Assembly: GCA_903919615.1 (NCBI GenBank)
Contig: CAIXIX010000434.1
Span: 1-56,140, forward strand
Direction of reading: 5' to 3'
Length of the DNA stretch: 56,140 nt
Source of the DNA: an uncultured Chthonomonas sp.
Lineage (GTDB): Bacteria; Armatimonadota; Chthonomonadetes; Chthonomonadales; Chthonomonadaceae
A program made the translations under genes and the position numbers. The notes beneath the pieces are model-generated. The model did not search any database. It worked only from the letters and a program-made list of their open reading frames with translations, and was not told the origin of the DNA. Below are positions 1 to 7,222 of the stretch, one piece after another. Within the stretch, counting starts at the first letter, position 1. Each line of letters begins with the position of its first letter.

Positions 1-290
1 ACGAGCCCCATTGCGACAAAGCTCTGCATCAGTATGTTGAGCACGTTTTTCGAGCGGACCATTCCGCCGTAGAAGAGGGCAAGGCCAGGCGTCATCAGCA
101 AAACGAGAGCTGTAGATAGGAGCATCCACGCAGTATCCCCGGTGTTTATTTCGGGGGCAGATGCAGGCAACGCAGCGCTTTGAGCATGAGCGCCAGAGCA
201 CGGAAACACGAGGCAAGCGATGATGAGCCAGCATGCGTAGGCAAAAGGCGTAGCCAGACGCATGCCAGCACGGGCAGAGAGTTTGCCCAT
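1..290 (-). CDS. amt: Ammonium transporter (Amt), N-terminal part only
   Basis: Partial gene running off the left edge; 96 codons are visible. It would encode an inner-membrane ammonia/ammonium channel. The visible part starts with a signal-like segment (about residues 1-37, ending GAHAQS), then the typical Amt first helix: [24 protein letters not shown] is broken here as [15 protein letters not shown] and [18 protein letters not shown], and the FYGG and RSKN motifs are diagnostic. A cleavable N-terminal extension before the first channel helix is common in Amt proteins. The start ATG (288-290) has a GAAGGAG Shine-Dalgarno about 9 nt upstream. It lies 84 nt downstream of the PfkB gene on the same strand and may be cotranscribed; no separate promoter is obvious. 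Confidence 0.9.
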   Translation of the reverse strand, partial: MGKLSARAGMRLATPFAYACWLIIACLVFPCSGAHAQSAALPASAPEINTGDTAWMLLSTALVLLMTPGLALFYGGMVRSKNVLNILMQSFVAMGL

Positions 291-374
291 GTGGATTGTT
301 CTCCTTCATTGGAAATTTGCGCTGCAGGCCATTCGGCAGCGCGATTTGTAGGTGGACTTGCGGTTGGCTGGTGT

Positions 375-1409
375 TTAACCGGCCAAGAAGCGGTCCAGCA
401 TTTCCGCCGTTGGAAGCGCCGGGATTGCGCCCTTACGTGTGGTCGTAAGTGCGCCTACCGCATTTGCGCGGGTGAAGAGCTTTTCCAGCTGACTTTGTGT
501 GAGCTGATCAAGCTGTGCCGTGCAGAGGGGCTCATTCGCTGTGCTAAACAGGTTTAGCAAACCAACGAGCAGGCCCGCAACAAAGCCGTCTCCAGCGCCG
601 GTCGTATCAACAGCTTGAACGGGAAGACCGTTAAGTGAGCCGACGAGTCCGGTTCGGGTCCACCAGGCACATCCGTTTGGGCCTCGTGTTACCGAAAGGA
701 TAGCAATGTTCGGGAAATGTTTGAGAAGCTTGCGCGCATACTGGTCGGTAAGTTCCGGCGCAGGACAAGCATCTGGGAGCGTAGCAGTTTTGCTGCTGAG
801 GAATGCTAGCTCCTCTTCGCTCACTTTAACTATGTCGGCGAGAGGCATTCCGCGCAGCATTCCCTTCTGGGCAGCGGGAAGGGATGGCCACAGTGGGACA
901 CGAAGGTTTGGATCGTACGAGATAAGCTTGCCAGCCGTTCGCGCTCGGCGCGCAGCGGCAAGCGTTGCCTTCGATGCCACGGCATCAATCAGAGTTATCG
1001 AACCAAAATGAAATGCTTTGCACGAGTCGATGGCATTGAGATCGAGTTCAGATTCCGAGTACGTTCGGTCTGCGCTGGGGTTTCGAAAGAAGCAAAAATC
1101 TCTTTCACCCTGATCGGTGAGAGATACGAAGGCAAGCCCTGTTCTACGCGATGCATCGAACACAACACCAGAAACATCGACGCCCGATTCGGCAAACGTG
1201 TTAGCAAGGAATCTGCCAAATGGATCGTCGCCAACCTTGCCAAGAAAACTGCTCGTTCTTCCGAGCCGGGCAATGCCCACTGCAACGTTCGCCGGTGCAC
1301 CGCCAGGAGCCTTCAGGAAACCGGTTGCAACTCCAACATCCGAGCATGCCTCTAGAGCGACAAAATCGATCAGGGCTTCTCCAAGACAGACGACATCTGC
1401 CAAATTCAT
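375..1409 (-). CDS. PfkB-family sugar kinase, probable fructokinase
   Basis: A cytoplasmic carbohydrate kinase of the ribokinase/PfkB family, 344 residues, close to the usual length. The N-terminal motif LGEALIDF, the PGGAPANVAVGIARLG substrate/dimer signature and the C-terminal DTTGAGDGFVAG anion hole with catalytic Asp are all present. The GGAPANVA pattern and the lack of a ribokinase-type N-terminus favour fructokinase, but the sugar cannot be fixed from sequence. The start is ambiguous. ATG at 1409 abuts a GGGAG, while a TTG two codons later (1403) sits 6 nt from the same GGGAG and may be the true start; a longer open frame to 1499 adds residues with no family match. It lies downstream of the phosphofructokinase, so the pair suggests a fructose/glycolysis unit. 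Confidence 0.85.
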   Translation of the reverse strand: MNLADVVCLGEALIDFVALEACSDVGVATGFLKAPGGAPANVAVGIARLGRTSSFLGKVGDDPFGRFLANTFAESGVDVSGVVFDASRRTGLAFVSLTDQGERDFCFFRNPSADRTYSESELDLNAIDSCKAFHFGSITLIDAVASKATLAAARRARTAGKLISYDPNLRVPLWPSLPAAQKGMLRGMPLADIVKVSEEELAFLSSKTATLPDACPAPELTDQYARKLLKHFPNIAILSVTRGPNGCAWWTRTGLVGSLNGLPVQAVDTTGAGDGFVAGLLVGLLNLFSTANEPLCTAQLDQLTQSQLEKLFTRANAVGALTTTRKGAIPALPTAEMLDRFLAG

Positions 1410-1518
1410 CTCCCGGACAGCGATTATGGACAGCAGCCTCTTTGTTGCTGGCGCAATCGTGTCGGTTAAACGGGTTCGGTTATTGCGCAGACACCACACT
1501 AACCGTATTCAAGAATTA

Positions 1519-1567
1519 CGTCGGCCCCCGCATAGTGACGGCTCTGTTTATGCAATGGAGGCCGACG
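1519..1567 (-). other. Two-tier inverted repeat between pfkA and the PfkB gene
   Basis: Arms CGTCGGCC (1519-1526) and GGCCGACG (1560-1567) are perfect complements. They enclose a second pair, GCATA and TATGC, around a 14-nt loop. There is no T tract on the minus-strand side, so it is not a classical intrinsic terminator. It may be an RNA-stability or processing hairpin between the two genes. Confidence 0.4.
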
Positions 1568-1591
1568 CTTGGGATTAATCGTCGAAGGCGA

Positions 1592-2623
1592 TTATTTGTT
1601 GAACAGCGGAATGATCGACTCGTACAGCTCTTTTGGAACGGTGCGCAGGTTACCGACCGCCGCGTCGATGTCTACAGGAACAACGTCGGTGCCATGGATT
1701 GCCACCATTTTCCCGAAGTCCTTCTCGTAGACGCATTGCGCTGCGCGAAGACCCAGCCTGGAGGCGAGCACACGATCGAAAGCGCTTGGCGCACCACCGC
1801 GCTGAATATGACCGGTAACTGCAGACCGCGTTTCAAAGCCTGTTCGCTTCTCGATCTCTTTTGCCAGGAACTCGCCAACAGCTCGGTCACCGAGGATTAC
1901 ATGGCCGAACGCGTCCAGTTTTGCTTCCGACTCATCGACATGCGGAAGTTCGACGCCTTCCGACGCGACGACGATGCCGTAACCTTTGCGGGCGTATGCA
2001 ACTTTCAGGTGCGCGGTTAACGCATCCAGGTCCAGAGGAATTTCTGGCAGAAGAATGTAGTCAGCGCCAGCAGCAATTCCTGTATGGAGCGCAACCCAAC
2101 CAGCATGACGGCCCATCACTTCGAGTACGATCACGCGGCCATGAGACTTTGCGGTGTCGCGCAGACGGTCCGCTGCGTCCACGTTAACGGCGACCGAAGA
2201 ATCGAAACCGAAGGTGTAATCGGTCTGATCCAGGTCGTTATCCATCGTCTTAGGGATTCCGACGGTGGGGATGCCGTCTTTCCAAAGTTTGCTGGCGACA
2301 CCCAGGGTGTCTTCTCCGCCCAGGGCGACGATACAATCGAAGCCAAAAGCCTTAATGTTCTCTTTAACAGCCTGCAGCTGTGCAGGATCTTTGTAGGGGT
2401 TGGTTCGTGAGGAGCGAAGCATTGTTCCGCCCCAGGAGATGATCTCTTCTACTCTGCCAACGGTCAACGGGGTATCTTCAACGATCCCCTTAACGAGGCC
2501 TTTCCAGCCTTCTCGCACGCCATAAACCTCAAAACCATAGTCGAGAGCCTTCAATACGAAGCCTCGCATGGCTGGGTTGAGACCGGGGCAATCACCGCCG
2601 CCGGTCAACATACCGATCTTCAT
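1592..2623 (-). CDS. pfkA: 6-phosphofructokinase, predicted pyrophosphate-dependent/mixed-substrate type
   Basis: Phosphorylates fructose 6-phosphate to fructose 1,6-bisphosphate in glycolysis; 343 residues, full length. The N-terminal TGGGDCPGLNPAMRG loop, the catalytic PKTMDNDLDQTD segment, MGRHAGW and the GHIQRGGAPSAFDR sugar-phosphate motif are clear. At the phosphoryl-donor site it has GGEDT (Asp105) instead of the GGDGS of ATP enzymes, and PKTMDND (Lys125) instead of PGTIDND. In the family, this Asp plus Lys pair marks PPi-dependent or mixed-substrate group III enzymes, so the donor is probably PPi and the step reversible. ATG start with GGAG 7 nt upstream. The 5' flank (2624-3032) separates it from the divergent transglutaminase gene. 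Confidence 0.93.
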   Translation of the reverse strand: MKIGMLTGGGDCPGLNPAMRGFVLKALDYGFEVYGVREGWKGLVKGIVEDTPLTVGRVEEIISWGGTMLRSSRTNPYKDPAQLQAVKENIKAFGFDCIVALGGEDTLGVASKLWKDGIPTVGIPKTMDNDLDQTDYTFGFDSSVAVNVDAADRLRDTAKSHGRVIVLEVMGRHAGWVALHTGIAAGADYILLPEIPLDLDALTAHLKVAYARKGYGIVVASEGVELPHVDESEAKLDAFGHVILGDRAVGEFLAKEIEKRTGFETRSAVTGHIQRGGAPSAFDRVLASRLGLRAAQCVYEKDFGKMVAIHGTDVVPVDIDAAVGNLRTVPKELYESIIPLFNK

Positions 2624-2863
2624 TTTGTTCTCCGTCCTCGTCTCGTCGTTCCATCATCCGGGAACTGCCAGATTTGCTGCTTTAAGTGCTGCCAGCCGTT
2701 CTCCGATCAGGATTCTCGCGCTCTTAGATTCGTTAACAAACCTTAGCTAACCGCGCTTTTAGGAACTTCTAATCACCGATAAGTCTACCTCAAAATGGGC
2801 GAGAGGACATCCCCTCTCTTGTCTCGCCGGGCCGATTTGCGGCCATCTGGCGAAGCTACTACA

Positions 2864-2872
2864 TGGTATAAT
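2864..2872 (+). promoter_or_regulatory. Extended -10 promoter for the transglutaminase-like gene
   Basis: TGGTATAAT: a perfect TATAAT (2867-2872) preceded by the TGn extension. No good -35 lies 16-18 nt upstream, as expected for extended -10 promoters. Transcription would begin near 2879, leaving a leader of about 150 nt before the ATG at 3033. The rest of the 409-nt gap between pfkA and this gene shows no other element I can support. Confidence 0.6.
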
Positions 2873-3032
2873 TTAGCAACATTACGATAATAATTGAATT
2901 CGAATCGTTCTGGTGTTCGTCTGAATTATGGGATGCTGCGCTTTATAGTGAACGTAATTGTAAAGCGGCGTTGTTGCCCTTTAACTCTGGGTTCTCCAAT
3001 CGACATTATTGAATGTGGTAAAGGAACGCGAG

Positions 3033-4604
3033 ATGTCCGAGATTTTTCGCAAAGTTTCGCAATCGTTATTACGGTTCCTGGTGTCAACCAGGATGATTGT
3101 AGTTGGATTGTTTCTTGCTGCAAATTTTAGTGCGTTAGCTGCCATTTCGTTAGCTCCTCCTCACGATGAATGGTTGGGTATGTATATTAATGGCAAGAAG
3201 GTTGGCTATGCCCATACTGCCGTTACCCCTATCGTGCACGACGGAACCCCTGCCTATCAAGAGGTCTCATACAGCATCTTGAATCTGAGTATGTTTGGCC
3301 AGAACGTGCAGCAGGAGGCGAATTCGACGACGCTTTCAGATCCGAAGCACCAGCCACTGCACCAAGTGATCGACGTTAGCTCTAACGGCAGCAAACTGCA
3401 TGTGGTGGCCACGTACGACTACAAGGCACACAAAATTCAGTGCCAGTTGGGAGTTGGCGCTGGCGCTACTACAAAGTCGATCAACATACCTGACGGTGCG
3501 GACCTCGCTGGCGATCCCGAACTTGCAACGAATGGACACAAACTGCAGATTGGCCAGAATTTTGACGTTTACGTGCTGGACCCAACAACCATTGCGCTGG
3601 ATAAGATTCATGTCGAAATTACTGGCCGCCAGGAGGTTGTCAATGAGTCTGGCAAACGGGTTCCGTCGTTCGTGGTAAAGGAGGCAACACCTGTTGGAGA
3701 GTCGATAGAATGGGTCACCGAGACAGGTGAGACAATACGAGAAGAGCTGTCCCTTGGCCCGGTTAAACTCACAACGACTTCCGAGACACGCAAGCACGCT
3801 ACAGACAGTGCATTTGTATCCCCCAGCGTGAGCTCCGCTCCATCGCCGGCCTATGTGCCATCGGGTGATTTCGCTGTGGCAACGTCGGTGCGACCCGACA
3901 AGGCGATTGAGAGCCCGCGTACCACTAAAGCGCTTAAAGTCGTATTGAGTGGTGTTCCCAATAAAAAATTAGTCATTGACGACGATAGACAGCGCGTGTT
4001 GGTGCCGCCAACCGGCGACGCGGGTCCCTTCGCCGCGACGCTGCAGATTACTGCAGAAACAGTCGACCGCACGTCTGCTCCGAGTCTGCCAATAAAAGAC
4101 GCTGCACTATCCCGTTATATATCTAAAGCGCCGTATCTCGATACCGATTCTGCCGAATTGCGCAGTACAGCAGTTCGAATTTGCGGCAGCGAAAAAAACT
4201 CGTATTCAGCCGCGCTCCTAATACGTGACTGGGTGCATCAAAACATGACCCCAGATGCGTCAATAGGTGTGCCGCGGAGCGCAACCGACGTTTTTACGCG
4301 CAGGCGAGGGGTCTGCCGCGACTACGCGACACTTTTTGCAGCTCTGGCGCGCTGTGCAGGCATTCCTACCAGATTGTGCGCGGGGGTCGTATTTGGAGAA
4401 GTGAGTTCTACGCCGGCATTTTACTATCACGCGTGGGACGAGATATGGGTTGGTAAGTGGGTAGCGGTTGATCCGACACTTTATGATGCCTCGCTGGGTA
4501 TTGACTACGTTGATGCAACCCATATCAAGCTCGCTCAGGGCGATGTTACCGACATGTTCGATGCTGTTACCGTAATTGGTCGGCTAAAGATAAGCTTGCC
4601 CTGA
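3033..4604 (+). CDS. Secreted or membrane-anchored transglutaminase-like protein
   Basis: 523 residues. An N-terminal signal/anchor (about residues 12-38, hydrophobic run ending SALAA) exports it. The middle is a beta-rich region of unknown family with repeated short strands. The C-terminal third is a transglutaminase-like core: RRGVCRDYATLFAALAR carries the nucleophile (Cys428), FYYHAWDEIWV the His (466) and VAVDPTL the Asp (480), so the catalytic triad is intact. Such bacterial proteins act as cysteine proteases or amidases; the substrate is unknown. ATG at 3033 was chosen over an upstream in-frame ATG (3009) because AAAGGA lies 7 nt before it. It is probably monocistronic or leads the run to the PIN/TRAM gene 69 nt downstream. 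Confidence 0.8.
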   Translation: MSEIFRKVSQSLLRFLVSTRMIVVGLFLAANFSALAAISLAPPHDEWLGMYINGKKVGYAHTAVTPIVHDGTPAYQEVSYSILNLSMFGQNVQQEANSTTLSDPKHQPLHQVIDVSSNGSKLHVVATYDYKAHKIQCQLGVGAGATTKSINIPDGADLAGDPELATNGHKLQIGQNFDVYVLDPTTIALDKIHVEITGRQEVVNESGKRVPSFVVKEATPVGESIEWVTETGETIREELSLGPVKLTTTSETRKHATDSAFVSPSVSSAPSPAYVPSGDFAVATSVRPDKAIESPRTTKALKVVLSGVPNKKLVIDDDRQRVLVPPTGDAGPFAATLQITAETVDRTSAPSLPIKDAALSRYISKAPYLDTDSAELRSTAVRICGSEKNSYSAALLIRDWVHQNMTPDASIGVPRSATDVFTRRRGVCRDYATLFAALARCAGIPTRLCAGVVFGEVSSTPAFYYHAWDEIWVGKWVAVDPTLYDASLGIDYVDATHIKLAQGDVTDMFDAVTVIGRLKISLP

Positions 4605-4673
4605 TGGGGCGCAATCAGCTGCCTCGCTGACCGCGGGGCCCTAAGAAATAGATAGAAAGGAGGTGACTGTTTA

Positions 4674-5870
4674 ATGCGATGGTTCAGTTTTAGAGCGATA
4701 TTCTCGCTAATTCTGTGTCTATTGCTGGGTGGGTTGGGCACAACTGCGGCCCTTCAGTTACATACCCTTCCCAGCGTATTTAACATTCCCAGCGGCGCTG
4801 ACCTGGTTAAGATGCCAGGTTACCAAAACGAAGTAACCGTTATGCTAACGGTTCTTGGATTGTTGATCGGTTCGTGGATCGGGCCAAAGATCGGTGACCT
4901 GATCATCGAGGGAGGCAGAGCTCTCGAAAGAATGGCCGCTACAGACAAGATCGCCGTGGCAATTGGCGCAGGTCTCGGGATATTTGTTTCGCTGCCTTTC
5001 TACCAGCTATTATCCGCGACAGCACCTTTCTTCAAGATTGGAACCCTGGGGTTAATTACTGTTATTCTCGTCTACCTGGGCATCGTCGCAATGATGAGCA
5101 TGAAGAACGAACTGCTTTCGATCTTCTCCAGGCAGGCGCCCGCCTCGCTGCAAGTACCCGCAGACGAATCTAGCCCTACTGCCAACTGTAAGATCCTCGA
5201 TACTAACGTGATTATCGATGGCAGGATTGCAGATGTTTGCCGCGCAGGGTTTCTTGAAGGCACCCTTTATGTTCCAGGATTTGTGTTGGAAGAGCTCCAG
5301 CACATCGCAGATTCCGGTGACGGTCTCAAACGAGCTCGTGGCAGACGCGGTCTGGATATCCTCAATGGCATGCAGAAAGAGTTTCCGCTAGTCGTAAGGA
5401 GCTGGGATAAGCTACTGGACAAATCGGCCGCCGAGGACGAGGTAGATACTCGCCTTGTCAGGCTCGCCAAGGTGTTTAAGTGCCCGATCGTTACTAACGA
5501 CTTCAACCTTAACAAGGTAGCGGCCCTGCAGGGTGTACAAGTGCTCAACGTTAACGAACTCGCCAATGCGGTTAAGCCGGTCGTTCTGCCAGGCGAGGAG
5601 ATGACTGTCATGATAGTTAAGGATGGCAAAGAGCCCAATCAGGGAGTTGCCTATCTCGATGATGGCACGATGATCGTCGTAGAAGACGGCCGTCGGTACA
5701 TCAATTCGACTCTGAGTGTCATCGTCACGAGTGTGCTTCAGACCGTGGCAGGAAAAATGATCTTTGCGCGCGTTCGATTGGACGATGGGGATGGGGAGCC
5801 TAATGAGTATGGTGGCGGCACGGGTGGGGGTGGTAATTCCCGCCGCTGGCAGAGCAAGAAGATTCGGTAG
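4674..5870 (+). CDS. Membrane-anchored PIN/TRAM domain protein (YacL family)
   Basis: 398 residues. About four membrane helices lie in residues 1-145. They are followed by a PIN nuclease-fold domain from KILDTNVIIDGRIADV (first acidic residue) through DTRLVRLAK and IVTNDFNLNKVA (later acidic residues), then a TRAM domain (GEEMTVMIVKDGKEPNQGVAYL to KMIFARV). The C-terminus is a Gly-rich basic tail. The family is widespread in Firmicutes, Armatimonadota and related phyla next to ispD/ispF; PIN domains are usually RNases, but the target of this family is not established. An almost perfect Shine-Dalgarno (AAAGGAGGTGA) precedes the ATG. The tail overlaps the start of ispDF by 68 nt. Confidence 0.92.
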   Translation: MRWFSFRAIFSLILCLLLGGLGTTAALQLHTLPSVFNIPSGADLVKMPGYQNEVTVMLTVLGLLIGSWIGPKIGDLIIEGGRALERMAATDKIAVAIGAGLGIFVSLPFYQLLSATAPFFKIGTLGLITVILVYLGIVAMMSMKNELLSIFSRQAPASLQVPADESSPTANCKILDTNVIIDGRIADVCRAGFLEGTLYVPGFVLEELQHIADSGDGLKRARGRRGLDILNGMQKEFPLVVRSWDKLLDKSAAEDEVDTRLVRLAKVFKCPIVTNDFNLNKVAALQGVQVLNVNELANAVKPVVLPGEEMTVMIVKDGKEPNQGVAYLDDGTMIVVEDGRRYINSTLSVIVTSVLQTVAGKMIFARVRLDDGDGEPNEYGGGTGGGGNSRRWQSKKIR

Positions 5871-7023
5871 TGGAGAGAACAAGATTTGGGTTGAGTTAAA
5901 CGGCCAAACGGTGCTCTCGCGCACCGTCTCTGCCTTTAATCAGCATTCCATGATCGACACTATAATCGTTGTTGCTGGTGCCCATGAGCTTGAACGGGTT
6001 CAGCGTGAAACTGAAAAGTTTCAGCGCGTTGCTGCCGTTGTCGCAGGTGGAGATACACGTAGCGAATCTGTCCGACGCGGGATGGAAGCCTTACCTCCTG
6101 AAATCGAATATGTTCTGGTGCACGATGCTGCTCGCCCACTTGTCAGTTCCGAATTAATCGATCGTGTTATTGATGCAGCCGTGCTTCACGGTGCCGCCGT
6201 ACCCGGACTGCCCCTGTCAGATACGGTTAAGCGAATAGGCAGCGGAGGGAATGTCGTTGCAACGGTGCCACGCAATGCTGAGGTTGCCGGCGAAACAATA
6301 AACGGGCTAACTTCGGTACAAACTCCACAGGGATCGCGTCTGTCGCTATTGCGCGATGCTTATGATGCGTTCAAAGGTCCCGGCGAGCCAACTGATGAAG
6401 CGTCGCTGATAGAATGTTATGGCGCGACAGTCGCTGTCGCACGCGGAGACGCAGCCAATATAAAGATAACTAACCGAGAGGATGTGCTGCTTGCAGAGAG
6501 GTTGCTTGCTTTGAACGAGCGTGAAGAGGTTCGAACAGGCTTTGGTTATGACGTCCACGCGTTTGCATCGCCTGAAGCTAGCCGACCGCTTTTCCTTGGT
6601 GGTGTTGAGATATTACACGACAGGGGCCTGGATGGTCACAGTGATGCTGACGTGGTTCTGCATGCCATCTGCGATGCCCTTTTAGGAGCTGCATGTCTCG
6701 GTGATATTGGTATCCTATTCCCGAACACAGATTCAGCGTACAAGAATGTGAATAGCCTGAGACTTGTAGAAGCAGTTCATAATCGGCTGATACAGGATGG
6801 CTGGCATATCGTCAATATAGATGCTACCGTGCTGGCTGAAGCGCCGAAGCTGATGCCACATAGGGCAGCGATGTCGGCCGCGATCGGAAATTCGCTTCAA
6901 TTCGATCCCGCGAGGATCAGTATCAAGGCAACTACTTCGGAAGGCATGGGCTTTGTGGGAAGACGCGAAGGAATCGCTTGCTGGGCTGTTGCGACTCTTA
7001 AGCGGTCGGGCGACTTTAATTAA
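5803..7023 (+). CDS. ispDF: Bifunctional IspD/IspF, MEP isoprenoid pathway
   Basis: A fusion of 2-C-methyl-D-erythritol 4-phosphate cytidylyltransferase (about residues 5-235) and MECDP synthase (about 245-405), catalysing steps 3 and 5 of the MEP pathway to IPP/DMAPP. IspD motifs: IPAAGRARRFG nucleotide loop, catalytic Lys in GENKIW, VHDAARPLV, TPQGSRL. IspF motifs: GYDVHAF (metal Asp and His), GHSDADVVLHAICDALLGA (metal His), GDIGILFPNTD and TTSEGMGF. The usual AAGxGxR loop reads AAGRARR (Gly to Ala). The start was set at ATG 5803 because GGGGAG sits 4-5 nt upstream; it lies inside the PIN/TRAM gene. ATG 5809 is the alternative. Translational coupling to the upstream gene is likely. Confidence 0.92.
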   Translation: MSMVAARVGVVIPAAGRARRFGSGENKIWVELNGQTVLSRTVSAFNQHSMIDTIIVVAGAHELERVQRETEKFQRVAAVVAGGDTRSESVRRGMEALPPEIEYVLVHDAARPLVSSELIDRVIDAAVLHGAAVPGLPLSDTVKRIGSGGNVVATVPRNAEVAGETINGLTSVQTPQGSRLSLLRDAYDAFKGPGEPTDEASLIECYGATVAVARGDAANIKITNREDVLLAERLLALNEREEVRTGFGYDVHAFASPEASRPLFLGGVEILHDRGLDGHSDADVVLHAICDALLGAACLGDIGILFPNTDSAYKNVNSLRLVEAVHNRLIQDGWHIVNIDATVLAEAPKLMPHRAAMSAAIGNSLQFDPARISIKATTSEGMGFVGRREGIACWAVATLKRSGDFN

Positions 7024-7042
7024 CCATCGATCCCGTAAATTG

Positions 7043-7071
7043 TTGACTCCTATGAGGACGTGGGCTATAAT
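7043..7071 (+). promoter_or_regulatory. Strong sigma-70-type promoter for the yqfF-ybeY-dgkA-corC run
   Basis: TTGACT (7043-7048), 17-nt spacer, TATAAT (7066-7071). It lies just after the ispDF stop and gives a leader of about 140 nt that can fold (CCGCTC...GAGCGG near 7118-7138). This is the best-matching promoter in the window. Confidence 0.75.
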
Positions 7072-7222
7072 ACCCGCGGCTCGTCCGTCCCTACAGTTGG
7101 GAGATGCGTCTTCCCCGCTCCAGTTCCTAGAGCGGCCCGGTTTGGCGCAGCGCCTTTCTGGCGTGAACAGATAGACCACTCGGTCGGCCTGTTTCAGAAA
7201 GTCGGCCTTGTGGCGCGACAAG

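Noticed and set aside
1220-2020. Long plus-strand open frame (266 codons) opposite the PfkB and phosphofructokinase genes
   Set aside because: It lies antisense to two clear enzymes, has no motif and is low in sequence logic; it is a shadow frame.
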